A stretch of 64,000 bases of DNA from an uncultured Duncaniella sp. (GCA_910577255.1 CAJTMH010000006.1:1-64000); one strand, 5' to 3'; positions 1 to 8,361 are shown, counted from the stretch's first letter. A program made the numbers and translations. The notes: a model not told the origin generated them from the sequence alone.

Positions 1-13
1 CGCCCCCTCTACG

Positions 14-54
14 AGAGCCGGAGACTTCGAAAGAAGCCCTCCGGCTCTCTTTTT
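14..54 (+). terminator. Intrinsic terminator of a gene left of the window
   Basis: A perfect 10-bp stem (14-23 with 39-48, AGAGCCGGAG/CTCCGGCTCT) is followed by a T run at 50-55. This is a classic rho-independent terminator on the + strand. The gene it serves lies outside the window. Confidence 0.85.
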
Positions 55-59
55 TATAC

Positions 60-211
60 CCCTACGCACCCATCCGTGCATTGGGAGGGATGGGGGAATG
101 CAGTGCCATCATCCGTTTCCCGGCACAGGATGAATTTATACAAGCGGCGAGTCATCAGCCCACGCATATTACCGTGGGGGGGATCTCCGTCCCCCTCTCC
201 GCTTCAAAACA
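60..211. other. Intergenic DNA without a convincing gene
   Basis: Two overlapping short reading frames cross this stretch but have no ribosome binding site and no recognisable protein. The only structure seen is a small G-rich/C-rich hairpin at 178-195 (GGGGGA paired with TCCCCC). I see no promoter or RNA gene. Confidence 0.5.
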
Positions 212-252
212 GCATCCGCCGACAACCGTACTCAACGGTTATCGGCGGATGC
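212..252 (-). terminator. Long hairpin, probable old terminator of the O-methyltransferase remnant
   Basis: The stem GCATCCGCCGA (212-222) pairs with 242-252, and after one mismatch AACCGT (224-229) pairs with ACGGTT (235-240), leaving a 5-nt loop. Read on the minus strand it follows the stop codon of the remnant at 292-372 and is trailed by a short TGTTTTG. It lacks a long T tract, so the terminator role is likely rather than certain. Confidence 0.55.
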
Positions 253-291
253 GCTTATATGTTACCAGTTAATTCGACCTGTACGCCGCGC

Positions 292-372
292 TTATCGCTT
301 GCGTATTAGGGTCAGTCCGTCACGGATCGGGAGAATCGTGATATCAAGATCGTCACGTGAAGCGTCAATACA
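292..372 (-). pseudogene. 3' remnant of a class I SAM-dependent O-methyltransferase
   Basis: On the minus strand a frame of 26 codons ending in TAA at 292-294 reads ...LDITILPIRDGLTLIRKR. This resembles the C-terminal strand and tail of class I O-methyltransferases, where a VLLPVRDGL-type motif precedes a basic end. The frame is closed upstream by TAA at 373-375. The space before it is only the terminator of the next gene, so no full gene fits here. What is seen is the short frame; the family match rests on memory of the motif. It is best read as the tail of a deleted gene, with its probable terminator still in place at 212-252. Confidence 0.55.
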
Positions 373-439
373 TTAGCTAATCATCAACTCTATATTGATT
401 TTGCTATGTGACTTAAAGTGAATCATGCATAGATTTTGA

Positions 440-483
440 ATAAAAATAATCGCCCCGATTGCCGGATATAACCGGAATCGGGG
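440..483 (-). terminator. Terminator after the outer-membrane barrel gene
   Basis: CCCCGATT (453-460) pairs with AATCGGGG (476-483) and CCGG (462-465) with CCGG (472-475), with one bulged G. On the minus strand the stem is followed by a T-rich run (TTATTTTTATTC). It lies just after the stop codon at 510. Confidence 0.85.
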
Positions 484-509
484 GTGATGTAGTTATAGTG
501 GAAATTCGA

Positions 510-1214
510 TTATCGAACTCTAAACATGTATGCCAATGTGACTTCTATAGACATTCCGCGTGATGCGGAGAAAAAATCTCGTTTGCTGTCCTTGAAAATG
601 TTTCCGAGCCCATAGTAATAACGTCCTTCAAGGAAAAACGAGTGCCGACGCTTTATTATAAGTTCAACACCGGCTCCGGCTGCGATACCATAGTCAAATT
701 TGTTCTGGATATCCATACACAGCTGTTCGTTGGTGCGGTATCCTTGCGGAAAACCTTGTATCGATCCATAGTTTTTGTAATCGAAATTGGCGTCAATCGA
801 GCTTCCAATCATAAATCCTACTTCAGGGCCAAGATTAATGAATCCACGGCATTTATTAGAACCGAAATATATATGAGTCATTAACGGAATCTGTATGTAG
901 GTCAAGGTGCGTGTATAGGAGAATTGGGGGGCATCATCTTCGGCGAAGTTTTCTGCCCATCCTCGTTGTGTAAAATTGATTTCTCCAATCAGACCAAAAT
1001 ACTTCTCTTCCGTATATCTGGCTGCGAGGCCGAACGTGAGGCCGTTGGTAAATTTCTGATGCACCTCCGGGGAGAACGACATCTTCGACATAGTGACGCC
1101 GGCGCGCCCTCCGATTGCAAAATTCGGGGAATATTCGCGTTGAGCTTTAGCTGTGAAGCAGCCACCAAGAGCAAGCACGAGGATAGCGGAGAGGATATGA
1201 CGCTTAAAAGTCAT
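510..1214 (-). CDS. PorT-family outer membrane beta-barrel protein
   Basis: A 234-residue exported protein with alternating amphipathic strands and a C-terminal aromatic strand (EVTLAYMFRVR). It resembles the small PorT/OMP_b-brl_2 barrels common in Bacteroidetes; no substrate can be read from the sequence. The N-terminus has a basic start and a hydrophobic core. It then offers two possible ends: a signal peptidase I site after AKA, or a lipobox-like LGGC a few residues earlier. The barrel fold favours the first. The start codon is 34 bases after the stop of the LysM protein with no terminator between them, so the two are probably one transcript ending at the 440-483 terminator. Family assignment is fairly sure, function unknown. 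Confidence 0.75.
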   Translation of the reverse strand: MTFKRHILSAILVLALGGCFTAKAQREYSPNFAIGGRAGVTMSKMSFSPEVHQKFTNGLTFGLAARYTEEKYFGLIGEINFTQRGWAENFAEDDAPQFSYTRTLTYIQIPLMTHIYFGSNKCRGFINLGPEVGFMIGSSIDANFDYKNYGSIQGFPQGYRTNEQLCMDIQNKFDYGIAAGAGVELIIKRRHSFFLEGRYYYGLGNIFKDSKRDFFSASRGMSIEVTLAYMFRVR

Positions 1215-1248
1215 GAGTATTATGATTGTGTGTGATGTTTGGATGTTT

Positions 1249-3072
1249 TTAGAGATTGATTTTCTCGATTACGTCGGCCGGCCGGAAATTCACGAAATAA
1301 AGAACATCGTTATAATAACCTTCGGCATCATCCGGAGAAATGAATGTGTATCCGTTCTGGATACCGTCATATCGTGCAGCAGGATACTTCAGATATTTGA
1401 TAAGGAACATTCCGGTGTCAAAGCCAAGTAGGCCTTGGCGGGGCACAGCCATTTCCATGCCTGCTCCATACCATTGTTTGAATTTGTTTTCAAGACCCTT
1501 GGCCCGGAAATTTTCATCGTCGGTATAAAAGCGGGAATAGACAATAGTGTTAAGGTTATGCATGTTGGAGAGGGTTTCTCCACGGAAAGTAGTCCATTCT
1601 GGATAACCGAAAAGTTTTACAGTCACTGCCGGATTTTCATCCCTCCACTCGATAAGTCCAGGCAAGAGCTTGTTGAGATCGCTCTGACGGCTGGAGGTAG
1701 GGATAAACGTGTAGGATGCATCTGTGCTCAGAGCCTTGAGGTCAGATTGCGACAGCTTTGCATCTATGGTGAGTTCGCGATAAGCTATGCCATTGGCATT
1801 CAGATTTTCTTTAAGTTCAGTGATAAAGTCGGCCTTGTCATTCGCGCCACCGTTCTGATGCAATATCACAGGTGTCGAATAAGCCAAGCGTGACGTGAGG
1901 GCATCGATTGCCTTCTTATACATTTGGCTGCTCGGGAGATTGCCTTGCATCATCATCGGATTTGTGAGATAGCTTTCGTCCTTGACTATGAAAGTGTTGA
2001 ATATCTTGATTCCATTCTGCCGCCCGAACTCACCAAGAGCAGCAAGCTGAGCAGTATTGTCGGGGGCGATGATTATGCGGTTTTCTTTCAGTTCTGGTAA
2101 TGCCAAGAGGTCTTTGACCTTGGATGTAGAGCCCTCAGTGTCATAAGCCGAAATATGTATTGGTGTTCCGTTGTTGCGCAGACTGTCAGCAGCCAACAAT
2201 AGACCTTTGTAAAACTCAGTGTAGCGGAGTGCGCTCTTTGATGGATTCTCTTCATTGAGCATGAAGGGGAGAACCACAGCTATTGAAAGAGTTTGTGACT
2301 GCACAGTGTCAGCCGGCTCCGTGATAGTTGTGGTAGCGGTCGAATCATCAGGCCGGTTGTCGGCTGTCGAATTTGGTTCCTGCTGTGCAGTTTCTGTCGC
2401 CACTTGAGGCTGACCAGCCACAGGAATGTTAAGCACCTGTCCAACCTTAAGCGTGTTTACTCCCGGATTGGCTGCTTCAAGTTGAGCCACAGAGATTCCG
2501 TGGGCATTCGCTATCGAGTAGAATGTCTCTTTCTTTTTTACTATGTAACCGGTTATTCCTGATGGCTGTGATGCCGCGGTATTGTTTGTGTTCTCTGCTC
2601 CAGTCTCCTTGACTCCGCTCCCAGGGATAGTGATGGTAAGACTTTGTCCTGACTTAAGCCCTTCACGCACTATCGGGTTCTGAGATATCAGGCTCTCGGT
2701 CGAGATTCCATATTTGGTGGCTATGCCATAGATTGTTTCCCCTTTTTCAACTTGATGGGTAAGGATGCGTGTACCGTCCTGCTTTGTCACATCGGCATTT
2801 CCTTCGGTGTTATCTCCATCTACCGGGAAAAACAGAGTCATGCCTGCTTTCAGACCATCAGCTACCGCAGGATTACAACGTATCATCTCCTCCTTGCTGA
2901 TTCCAAGCTTATGGCACAGTGAATAGACTGTCTCCTTGGAAGGAACATCATAATAGTAATAAGAGTGTCCGTTGATAGTTTTTATGGGTAAATCCTTAAC
3001 GGCAGCATCAAGCGAAAAGATTGAAATCCCTGTCATAAGGGCCGCAAGTGCTGAAAGTCGCGACAATTTCAT
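1249..3072 (-). CDS. Periplasmic protein with three LysM domains and a binding-protein-like domain
   Basis: A 607-residue exported protein. After a signal peptide (about 1-23) come three LysM modules, at about 41-84, 105-150 and 176-218. They are expected to bind N-acetylglucosamine chains of peptidoglycan. A Thr/Ser-rich linker (about 220-260) leads to a domain of about 340 residues starting SLSIAVVLPFML. This domain resembles type I periplasmic binding proteins of the amino-acid/branched-chain class. Longer upstream starts are possible in frame, but they fall in the galK terminator and the promoter at 3094-3123, so ATG at 3072 is chosen. It is probably an envelope-anchored structural or sensing protein rather than a transporter subunit, since no permease lies nearby. 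The downstream barrel gene is likely co-transcribed. Confidence 0.8.
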   Translation of the reverse strand: MKLSRLSALAALMTGISIFSLDAAVKDLPIKTINGHSYYYYDVPSKETVYSLCHKLGISKEEMIRCNPAVADGLKAGMTLFFPVDGDNTEGNADVTKQDGTRILTHQVEKGETIYGIATKYGISTESLISQNPIVREGLKSGQSLTITIPGSGVKETGAENTNNTAASQPSGITGYIVKKKETFYSIANAHGISVAQLEAANPGVNTLKVGQVLNIPVAGQPQVATETAQQEPNSTADNRPDDSTATTTITEPADTVQSQTLSIAVVLPFMLNEENPSKSALRYTEFYKGLLLAADSLRNNGTPIHISAYDTEGSTSKVKDLLALPELKENRIIIAPDNTAQLAALGEFGRQNGIKIFNTFIVKDESYLTNPMMMQGNLPSSQMYKKAIDALTSRLAYSTPVILHQNGGANDKADFITELKENLNANGIAYRELTIDAKLSQSDLKALSTDASYTFIPTSSRQSDLNKLLPGLIEWRDENPAVTVKLFGYPEWTTFRGETLSNMHNLNTIVYSRFYTDDENFRAKGLENKFKQWYGAGMEMAVPRQGLLGFDTGMFLIKYLKYPAARYDGIQNGYTFISPDDAEGYYNDVLYFVNFRPADVIEKINL

Positions 3073-3093
3073 ACTGTATCTACAATTAATGCA

Positions 3094-3123
3094 CAAAGAT
3101 ACGAAGAATTTTATAATCCGCAA
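3094..3123 (-). promoter_or_regulatory. Bacteroidetes-type promoter of the LysM gene
   Basis: On the minus strand TATCTTTG (3101 to 3094) matches the -7 consensus TAnnTTTG, and TTG (3123 to 3121) lies exactly 19 bases upstream as the -33 element. The start codon at 3072 is 21 bases below the -7 box. Confidence 0.75.
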
Positions 3124-3149
3124 TATCGTATAAGTCACTTCGGCTTTGC

Positions 3150-3198
3150 CGGTTAAAAAACTCCCGGCCACATGCTTCGATAACATATTGACCGGGAG
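3150..3198 (-). terminator. Terminator after galK
   Basis: On the minus strand CTCCCGG (3198 to 3192) pairs with CCGGGAG (3167 to 3161) and is followed directly by six T residues. It separates the galactose operon from the LysM transcript and argues against any LysM start upstream of 3150. Confidence 0.85.
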
Positions 3199-3267
3199 AT
3201 TATTTATTTGTCAGAGACCGGTGATTTTGCTATGTGTCTGTGCAAAAATCACTCATGTGGCAGTCTC

Positions 3268-4410
3268 TTAATCCTCGAGGCGACGAGCGCCGTCAGATAT
3301 GATCACGTCATAGATTTTGGGCTCGTGGCCATACTTGGCGTTGAACTTCTGTTTGGCTGTCTCGATAAACTTGTTATAGATGGGATTGGGCACGAGGTTG
3401 ATGGTGCAGCCACCGAAGCCGCCACCCATGATACGAGAGCCGGTTACGCCACATTCCTTGGCGATGTCGTTAAGATAGTCAAGCTCTTCGCATGACACCT
3501 CATAATCCTTTGACAAACCGTTATGTGTGGCATACATGAGCTCGCCTACGGTCTGGATGTCGCCACGGTTGAGAGCGTCGCACACTTCGAGTACACGTTC
3601 CTTTTCCTCGATGACAAACTTGGCGCGCATGTAGTCCTCAGCTGAGATATCGGCTTTGATGGCGTTGAGCATATCCATGTCGGCGTCACGGAGAGTTTCA
3701 ATGCCGAGATGCTTGGCAACATTCTCGCATGACTGGCGACGTTTGTTGTAGGGGGAGTCAACCAGCTCATGCTTAACCACAGAGTCGACGAGCACGAGGC
3801 GGTAGCCGTCAATCTTGAAGGGGAAATATTCAAATTCGAGAGAGCGGCAGTCGAGACGCATAAGGTTGTCTTTCTTGCCGAATACGGATGCAAACTGGTC
3901 CATTATGCCACAGTTCACGCCACAGTAGTTATGCTCGGTTGACTGGCCGATTTTTGCGAGTTCGAATTTGTCGATTGTGTTGCCGTTGAAAAGGTCGTTG
4001 AGCGCAAATGCAAAGCATGATTCGAGGGCTGCCGATGATGACAATCCCGCACCGAGAGGCACGTTGCCTGCAAATGTGGCGTCGAAACCTTTCACGCAGC
4101 CGCCACGCTTTATGATTTCGCGGCATACACCGAATATGTAGCGGGCCCACTGCTGAGAGGGTGCATCCTCTTCTTTGAGTCCGAAGTGGGCTTCCTCATT
4201 TATATCGATTGAGAACAGATTCACTGTATCTGTGTTGTTGGGACGAATATCGGCAATGATCACCTTGTCGATAGCGCCCGGAAATACGAAACCGCCGTTA
4301 TAGTCAGTGTGTTCGCCTATAAGGTTGATGCGGCCTGCCGAAGCATATAGGGTGCCTTCGCCTCCGAAGTGTGAAGCGAACGCTTCCTTAACCTTGTTTT
4401 TGAGTTCCAT
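3268..4410 (-). CDS. galK: Galactokinase
   Basis: Phosphorylates alpha-D-galactose with ATP to galactose 1-phosphate, the first committed step after mutarotation. The 380-residue length is normal for GHMP galactokinases. Visible motifs are the galactokinase signature GRINLIGEHTDYNGG (residues 26-40), the ATP-binding loop GAGLSSSAALES near 125, and the C-terminal GHMP motif MGGGFGGCTI. The start at 4410 (MELKNKVKEAF) is chosen because the upstream extension has no family similarity. It is the last gene of galM, nucleotidyltransferase, galK. A 12-bp hairpin in the 108-bp gap ahead of it may lower its expression. Neither galT nor galE is in the window. Confidence 0.95.
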   Translation of the reverse strand: MELKNKVKEAFASHFGGEGTLYASAGRINLIGEHTDYNGGFVFPGAIDKVIIADIRPNNTDTVNLFSIDINEEAHFGLKEEDAPSQQWARYIFGVCREIIKRGGCVKGFDATFAGNVPLGAGLSSSAALESCFAFALNDLFNGNTIDKFELAKIGQSTEHNYCGVNCGIMDQFASVFGKKDNLMRLDCRSLEFEYFPFKIDGYRLVLVDSVVKHELVDSPYNKRRQSCENVAKHLGIETLRDADMDMLNAIKADISAEDYMRAKFVIEEKERVLEVCDALNRGDIQTVGELMYATHNGLSKDYEVSCEELDYLNDIAKECGVTGSRIMGGGFGGCTINLVPNPIYNKFIETAKQKFNAKYGHEPKIYDVIISDGARRLED

Positions 4411-4468
4411 GGGATAAGTTGGGGTGTAATAGTTAGAGGGATAATATAAATGATAGAAATGGGAGAGG

Positions 4469-4506
4469 CAGAAGCCATCAGTCCGTTCAGGCATTGATGG
4501 CTTCTG
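4469..4506 (-). terminator. Hairpin between the nucleotidyltransferase gene and galK
   Basis: A perfect 12-bp stem (4469-4480 with 4495-4506, CAGAAGCCATCA/TGATGGCTTCTG) with a 14-nt loop lies in the gap before galK on the coding strand. It is trailed by only a pyrimidine-rich stretch, not a T run. It may be a partial terminator or a 3'-end stabilising structure within the operon. Confidence 0.55.
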
Positions 4507-4518
4507 TCCGGTGAGTCT

Positions 4519-5424
4519 TTAGAACATTTTTTCAGGATAAGTGCCGTTGGCATGGAGCTCGGCGAATTTCTCCACCACCCCTGGACGGTCGGCGGCATAA
4601 GTGACACCAAACCAGCGGGAATCAGTGTCGAGTACCTTGACTGTGGCTTCTCCGTTGTGGATCAGTGTGTCAATACAGAGGGGGATGAAGAACTCAGCTT
4701 TGGGAGTATTGAGGTCCTTGTCGAGGAACTTGTGGAACTCTCGGTCGCTGTAGTCAAAATAGTCGGGTGTGAAACCCCAGAGGTTCATCGACACTGGAGT
4801 CATCGGGTCGAGAGTCTGTTCAACGCCATTCTCGTCGGTGAATACGATGCGTCCGTCGGGAGCATAAGAGATGGCAGTGCGTTCCACCACACCTGTAAGA
4901 TTTCCGTCTTCACCTTTCGAGCAGACTCCTCGGGCCACTGAGCCATTCTCTGTCATGGTATTGCCTACGCGGAAACCTACCATCGAGTAGTCACCCTTGC
5001 GGTCGCGGGGGCGCATGAGATCCTCCGCGATGACGCGGAATGCGTCACGTCCGTAGAAGTCATCGGCATTGATCACGGCAAATGGCTCGTTGATTACCTC
5101 TTTGCCCATGAGCACTGCGTGATTCGTACCCCAGGGCTTTGTGCGGTCAGCGGGACAGGTATAACCTTCGGGAAGTTTATCGGTGGCCTGGAATACTACT
5201 TCCACTGGAATATGGCCTTCATATTTAGAAAGGATTTTTTCGCGGAAATCCTGCTCAAAGTCCTTGCGGATCACGAATACCACCTTGCCGAAACCGGCCT
5301 GGATGGCATCATAGATAGAATAGTCCATAATGGTTTGGCCCTGAGGACCGAGCGGATCGAGCTGCTTGAGGCCGCCGTAACGGCTTCCCATACCGGCAGC
5401 GAGAACGAATAGAGTGGGTTTCAT
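4519..5424 (-). CDS. Sugar-phosphate nucleotidyltransferase in the galactose operon
   Basis: A 301-residue NTP_transferase-fold enzyme. The N-terminal loop LAAGMGSRYGGLKQ (about 8-21) is the nucleotide-binding signature, and the acidic INADDFYG near residue 120 would bind the metal. Members join a sugar 1-phosphate to a nucleoside triphosphate, releasing pyrophosphate. Its ATG overlaps the galM stop codon by one base (TGATG), so the two are probably translationally coupled. Lying between galM and galK, it is a candidate to turn galactose 1-phosphate and UTP into UDP-galactose, standing in for GalT. That role is inferred from position; the substrate could equally be glucose 1-phosphate. It differs from canonical GalU by its GSRYGGLKQ loop. 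Confidence 0.8.
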   Translation of the reverse strand: MKPTLFVLAAGMGSRYGGLKQLDPLGPQGQTIMDYSIYDAIQAGFGKVVFVIRKDFEQDFREKILSKYEGHIPVEVVFQATDKLPEGYTCPADRTKPWGTNHAVLMGKEVINEPFAVINADDFYGRDAFRVIAEDLMRPRDRKGDYSMVGFRVGNTMTENGSVARGVCSKGEDGNLTGVVERTAISYAPDGRIVFTDENGVEQTLDPMTPVSMNLWGFTPDYFDYSDREFHKFLDKDLNTPKAEFFIPLCIDTLIHNGEATVKVLDTDSRWFGVTYAADRPGVVEKFAELHANGTYPEKMF

Positions 5425-6464
5425 CAGTTGAATTTGAAAATTATGGTTTCGTTGTATGTTTCTTCGGGTTTAAGTTCAGAAGAGGGGAACGACGGCTTGT
5501 TCGGAGCATCGGGAAATCCCTGACACTCGATAGCCACGCCGTCATAGTCGGCATATTGGCCGCCCGAGATGCTTTCGGGGCATCCTGCAAGCCAGTTGCC
5601 GGTGTAGACCTGCATTCCTGGCTGAGTGGTTGACACTTCCAGTGTACGTCCTGACTTGGGAGCAGTGAGTACGGCCACCGGTCGCAACTCTCCTTTTACA
5701 TAATTGTCCACTACCCAGCAGTGATCATAACCCTTTCCGATTTTCAGCGGTGTGAAATCAGCCTTTATGTCATGGCCGATAGCTTTGGGCGAGGTGAAAT
5801 CCATCGGAGTGCCAGCCACGGGAGCAACTTCGCCTGTTGGAATCTGGGTTTCGTCGGTGGGCAGGTAGCAAGTAGCATTGAGCTGCAGCAGATGTTCGAG
5901 TACCGAACCTGAGTTTTCACCATCGAGGTTAAAATACACATGGTTTGTGAGATTGACCACAGTATGGGCATCGGACACGGCCTGCAGATTAAGAGTCAGT
6001 CTGTTTTCGTCATCCCATGTATAGATGGCTTTGACATCCATGTTGCCGGGATACCCCTCTTCGCCATCCTTTGCGTGGTAAGTGAAAGTCACGGTGCCAT
6101 TTCCGTCACACTTGCTTTCCCAAACTTGATTCTGAAATCCTTCAGGACCTCCATGCAGTGCATTCGGGCCATTATTGATGGCGAGGGTATACTCCTTGTT
6201 ATCAAGCGAGAAGTGTCCGCGTGCTATGCGGTTGGCGAAACGTCCGGGGATTTTTCCTGCACAAGGGCCGTCGGCTATGTATGAGGCGGGGTCTTTATAT
6301 CCCAGGACCACATTGGCTAAATGGCCTTCGCTGTCGGGAACCTTGATTGATACTATACCGGCTCCGAGCGATGAGAGAGTCACCTCCGCGCCTGAGGCAT
6401 TGGTCAAAGTATAGAGCGTGATATCACCTTTGGGTGAGGGTGCTACTGTCTTGTCAATTTTCAT
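5424..6464 (-). CDS. galM: Aldose 1-epimerase (galactose mutarotase)
   Basis: Interconverts the beta and alpha anomers of galactose so that galactokinase can use it. The 346-residue protein has the usual mutarotase motifs: NALHGGPEGF (substrate His), TNHVYFNLDG, GYDHCWV, and AIECQGFPDAPN with the catalytic Glu near the C-terminus. The start at 6464 (MKIDKTVAPSPKGD) is preferred because the upstream codons cross the promoter region. No signal peptide is seen, so the enzyme is cytoplasmic. It is the first gene of the galactose operon, with a good promoter 58 bases upstream, and its stop codon overlaps the next start. Confidence 0.92.
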   Translation of the reverse strand: MKIDKTVAPSPKGDITLYTLTNASGAEVTLSSLGAGIVSIKVPDSEGHLANVVLGYKDPASYIADGPCAGKIPGRFANRIARGHFSLDNKEYTLAINNGPNALHGGPEGFQNQVWESKCDGNGTVTFTYHAKDGEEGYPGNMDVKAIYTWDDENRLTLNLQAVSDAHTVVNLTNHVYFNLDGENSGSVLEHLLQLNATCYLPTDETQIPTGEVAPVAGTPMDFTSPKAIGHDIKADFTPLKIGKGYDHCWVVDNYVKGELRPVAVLTAPKSGRTLEVSTTQPGMQVYTGNWLAGCPESISGGQYADYDGVAIECQGFPDAPNKPSFPSSELKPEETYNETIIFKFN

Positions 6465-6521
6465 ATATTTATGTGTGGTGTATAGATTCTGTCGAATTGA
6501 TGATAAGTATCTACATTTCTG

Positions 6522-6552
6522 CAAATGTAACGATATATTGCCGAAGATGCAA
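6522..6552 (-). promoter_or_regulatory. Promoter of the galactose operon
   Basis: On the minus strand TACATTTG (6529 to 6522) fits TAnnTTTG, with TTG (6552 to 6550) 20 bases upstream. It lies 58 bases before the galM start. Confidence 0.7.
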
Positions 6553-6623
6553 CACTTTTGGACTTAAAAAACTTTTTTAAACACCTATTGGCTGACCACT
6601 GGTGAAATGTGAATAAAATTTAG

Positions 6624-6631
6624 TAACTTTG
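6624..6631 (+). promoter_or_regulatory. -7 box of the ABC-F gene
   Basis: TAACTTTG followed by GCACC matches the strongest form of the Bacteroidetes -7 element. I see no good TTG at the expected -33 spacing. The start codon is 42 bases downstream. Confidence 0.65.
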
Positions 6632-6672
6632 CACCCCGAAAACTCCGTAAAACCACTTCTTACAAAAGATAG

Positions 6673-8289
6673 ATGATAGCAGTAAACAATTTAGGAATCC
6701 AATTTGGCAAACGTGTCCTCTTTCAGGACGTTAATCTGAAATTCACACCCGGTAATTGCTATGGAATCATCGGTGCCAACGGCGCCGGTAAGTCCACTCT
6801 TATGCGAATACTGAGTGACCAGCTTTCTCCCACCCACGGCACAGTCACACAGGGCCCCGGAGAGCGTATGAGCGTACTGGAGCAGGACCACTTCAAGTTT
6901 GACGACTGCACGGTTATGGAAACTGTGCTGCGTGGTCACACTGTGCTTTGGGACATCATGCAGGAGAAGGATGCTCTTTATGCCAAAGAGGACTTCAGTG
7001 ATGAGGATGGTATCCGTGCCTCGGAGCTTGAGGAGAAGTTTGCAGAGCTTGAAGGCTGGAACGCCGAGAGTGATGCTGCGGCTCTGCTCAGCGGCCTCGG
7101 CATAAAGGAGGATAAACATCAGATGCTGATGCGCGACATGAGCGGTAGCGAAAAAGTGCGTGTGCTTCTGGCTAAAGCGCTTTTCGGCAATCCCGATAAC
7201 CTTCTTCTCGACGAACCTACCAACGACCTTGACCTCGAGACAGTGGCTTGGTTGGAGGATTATCTCTCTAAATTCGAGAACACCGTGCTTGTGGTGAGCC
7301 ACGACCGTCACTTCCTTGACTCTGTGTGTACCCACACCCTCGATATCGACTATAATAAACTCACCCTCTTCGCCGGTAACTACAGCTTCTGGTATGAATC
7401 ATCACAGCTCGCACTGCGTCAGCAGCAGCAGGCCAACAAGAAGGCTGAGGAAAAGCGTAAAGAACTTCTTGAATTCATTCAGCGATTCAGCGCCAATGTG
7501 GCGAAATCGAAGCAGACCACTTCACGCAAGAAGATGCTTGAGAAACTTAACGTGGAGGAGATTCAGCCCTCGTCACGCCGCTATCCGGGTATAATCTTCA
7601 CCCCGCAGCGTGAACCTGGCAACAAGATTCTTGAAGTCAAGGGCCTTACAGCAAGCGTCGACGGCGAGATTCTTTTCAAGGATGTGAACTTCCAGATAGA
7701 GAAGGGTGATAAGATTGCATTCCTCAGCCATGACCCACGTGCCATGACAGCCCTGTTTGAGATTATTACCGGCAACCGTAAAGCTGATGCCGGAACATTT
7801 GAATGGGGACAGACCATTACCACTGCTTATCTTCCGCTTGACAATTCCGCCTTTTTCAACACTGACCTTTCCTTGGTTGACTGGCTTGCCCAGTATTCCA
7901 ATGACAGCTCGGAAATCTATCTCAAAGGCTTCCTTGGCAAGATGTTATTCTCCGGAGAGGAGGTGCTTAAGAAAGCCTCTGTGCTATCCGGTGGTGAGAA
8001 GATGCGATGCATGATAGCCCGCATGATGATGACAGATGCCAACACCCTTGTGCTCGATTCTCCCACCAACCATCTTGACCTTGAGTCAATCCAGGCATTC
8101 AACAACACTCTTCAGGCTTTCAAGGGCAATCTTCTCCTTGCCAGTCATGACCACGAGTTCATCCAGACCGTATGCAACCGTATCATCGAACTGACTCCTA
8201 ACGGCACCATCGACAAGCTTATGGACTATGATGATTATATCACTGACGAGAAAGTGCTTGCCGCCCGCGAAAAGATGTACGCTAAGTAA
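6673..8289 (+). CDS. ABC-F family ATPase with a degenerate second ATP site
   Basis: A 538-residue soluble protein with two ABC cassettes and no membrane segments, as in ABC-F translation factors (EttA, Uup, YbiT); length and layout are closest to YbiT. Cassette 1 has Walker A GANGAGKST near 36, signature MSGSEK and Walker B LLLDEPTNDLDLE. A charged linker follows at about 245-300 (QQANKKAEEKRKELLEF), expected to reach the ribosomal tRNA sites. Cassette 2 keeps a canonical LSGGEK and the H-loop ASHDH. However, its Walker A position reads FLSHDPRAMTA, and the catalytic Glu after Walker B is Ser (LVLDSPTNHLD). ATP hydrolysis would therefore be asymmetric. A ribosome-associated role is likely; resistance function cannot be judged. 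Confidence 0.88.
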   Translation: MIAVNNLGIQFGKRVLFQDVNLKFTPGNCYGIIGANGAGKSTLMRILSDQLSPTHGTVTQGPGERMSVLEQDHFKFDDCTVMETVLRGHTVLWDIMQEKDALYAKEDFSDEDGIRASELEEKFAELEGWNAESDAAALLSGLGIKEDKHQMLMRDMSGSEKVRVLLAKALFGNPDNLLLDEPTNDLDLETVAWLEDYLSKFENTVLVVSHDRHFLDSVCTHTLDIDYNKLTLFAGNYSFWYESSQLALRQQQQANKKAEEKRKELLEFIQRFSANVAKSKQTTSRKKMLEKLNVEEIQPSSRRYPGIIFTPQREPGNKILEVKGLTASVDGEILFKDVNFQIEKGDKIAFLSHDPRAMTALFEIITGNRKADAGTFEWGQTITTAYLPLDNSAFFNTDLSLVDWLAQYSNDSSEIYLKGFLGKMLFSGEEVLKKASVLSGGEKMRCMIARMMMTDANTLVLDSPTNHLDLESIQAFNNTLQAFKGNLLLASHDHEFIQTVCNRIIELTPNGTIDKLMDYDDYITDEKVLAAREKMYAK

Positions 8290-8318
8290 CACAGTACTAT
8301 CCTTACTATTTTTATATG

Positions 8319-8361
8319 TTCAGCCTGCTACCGCTATCCGTGGTGTCAGGCTGAAATTTTT
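8319..8361 (+). terminator. Terminator after the ABC-F gene
   Basis: TTCAGCCTG (8319-8327) pairs with CAGGCTGAA (8347-8355), followed by ATTTTTCTG. It sits between the convergent ABC-F and regulator genes. Confidence 0.8.

Noticed and set aside
76..309. Small genes near the left end on the + strand
   Set aside because: Two overlapping frames without ribosome binding site or similarity; they cross the hairpin at 212-252 and the methyltransferase remnant on the other strand.
3073..3186. Longer LysM gene start at 3186
   Set aside because: The extra codons overlap the galK terminator and the consensus promoter at 3094-3123 and would hide the signal peptide.
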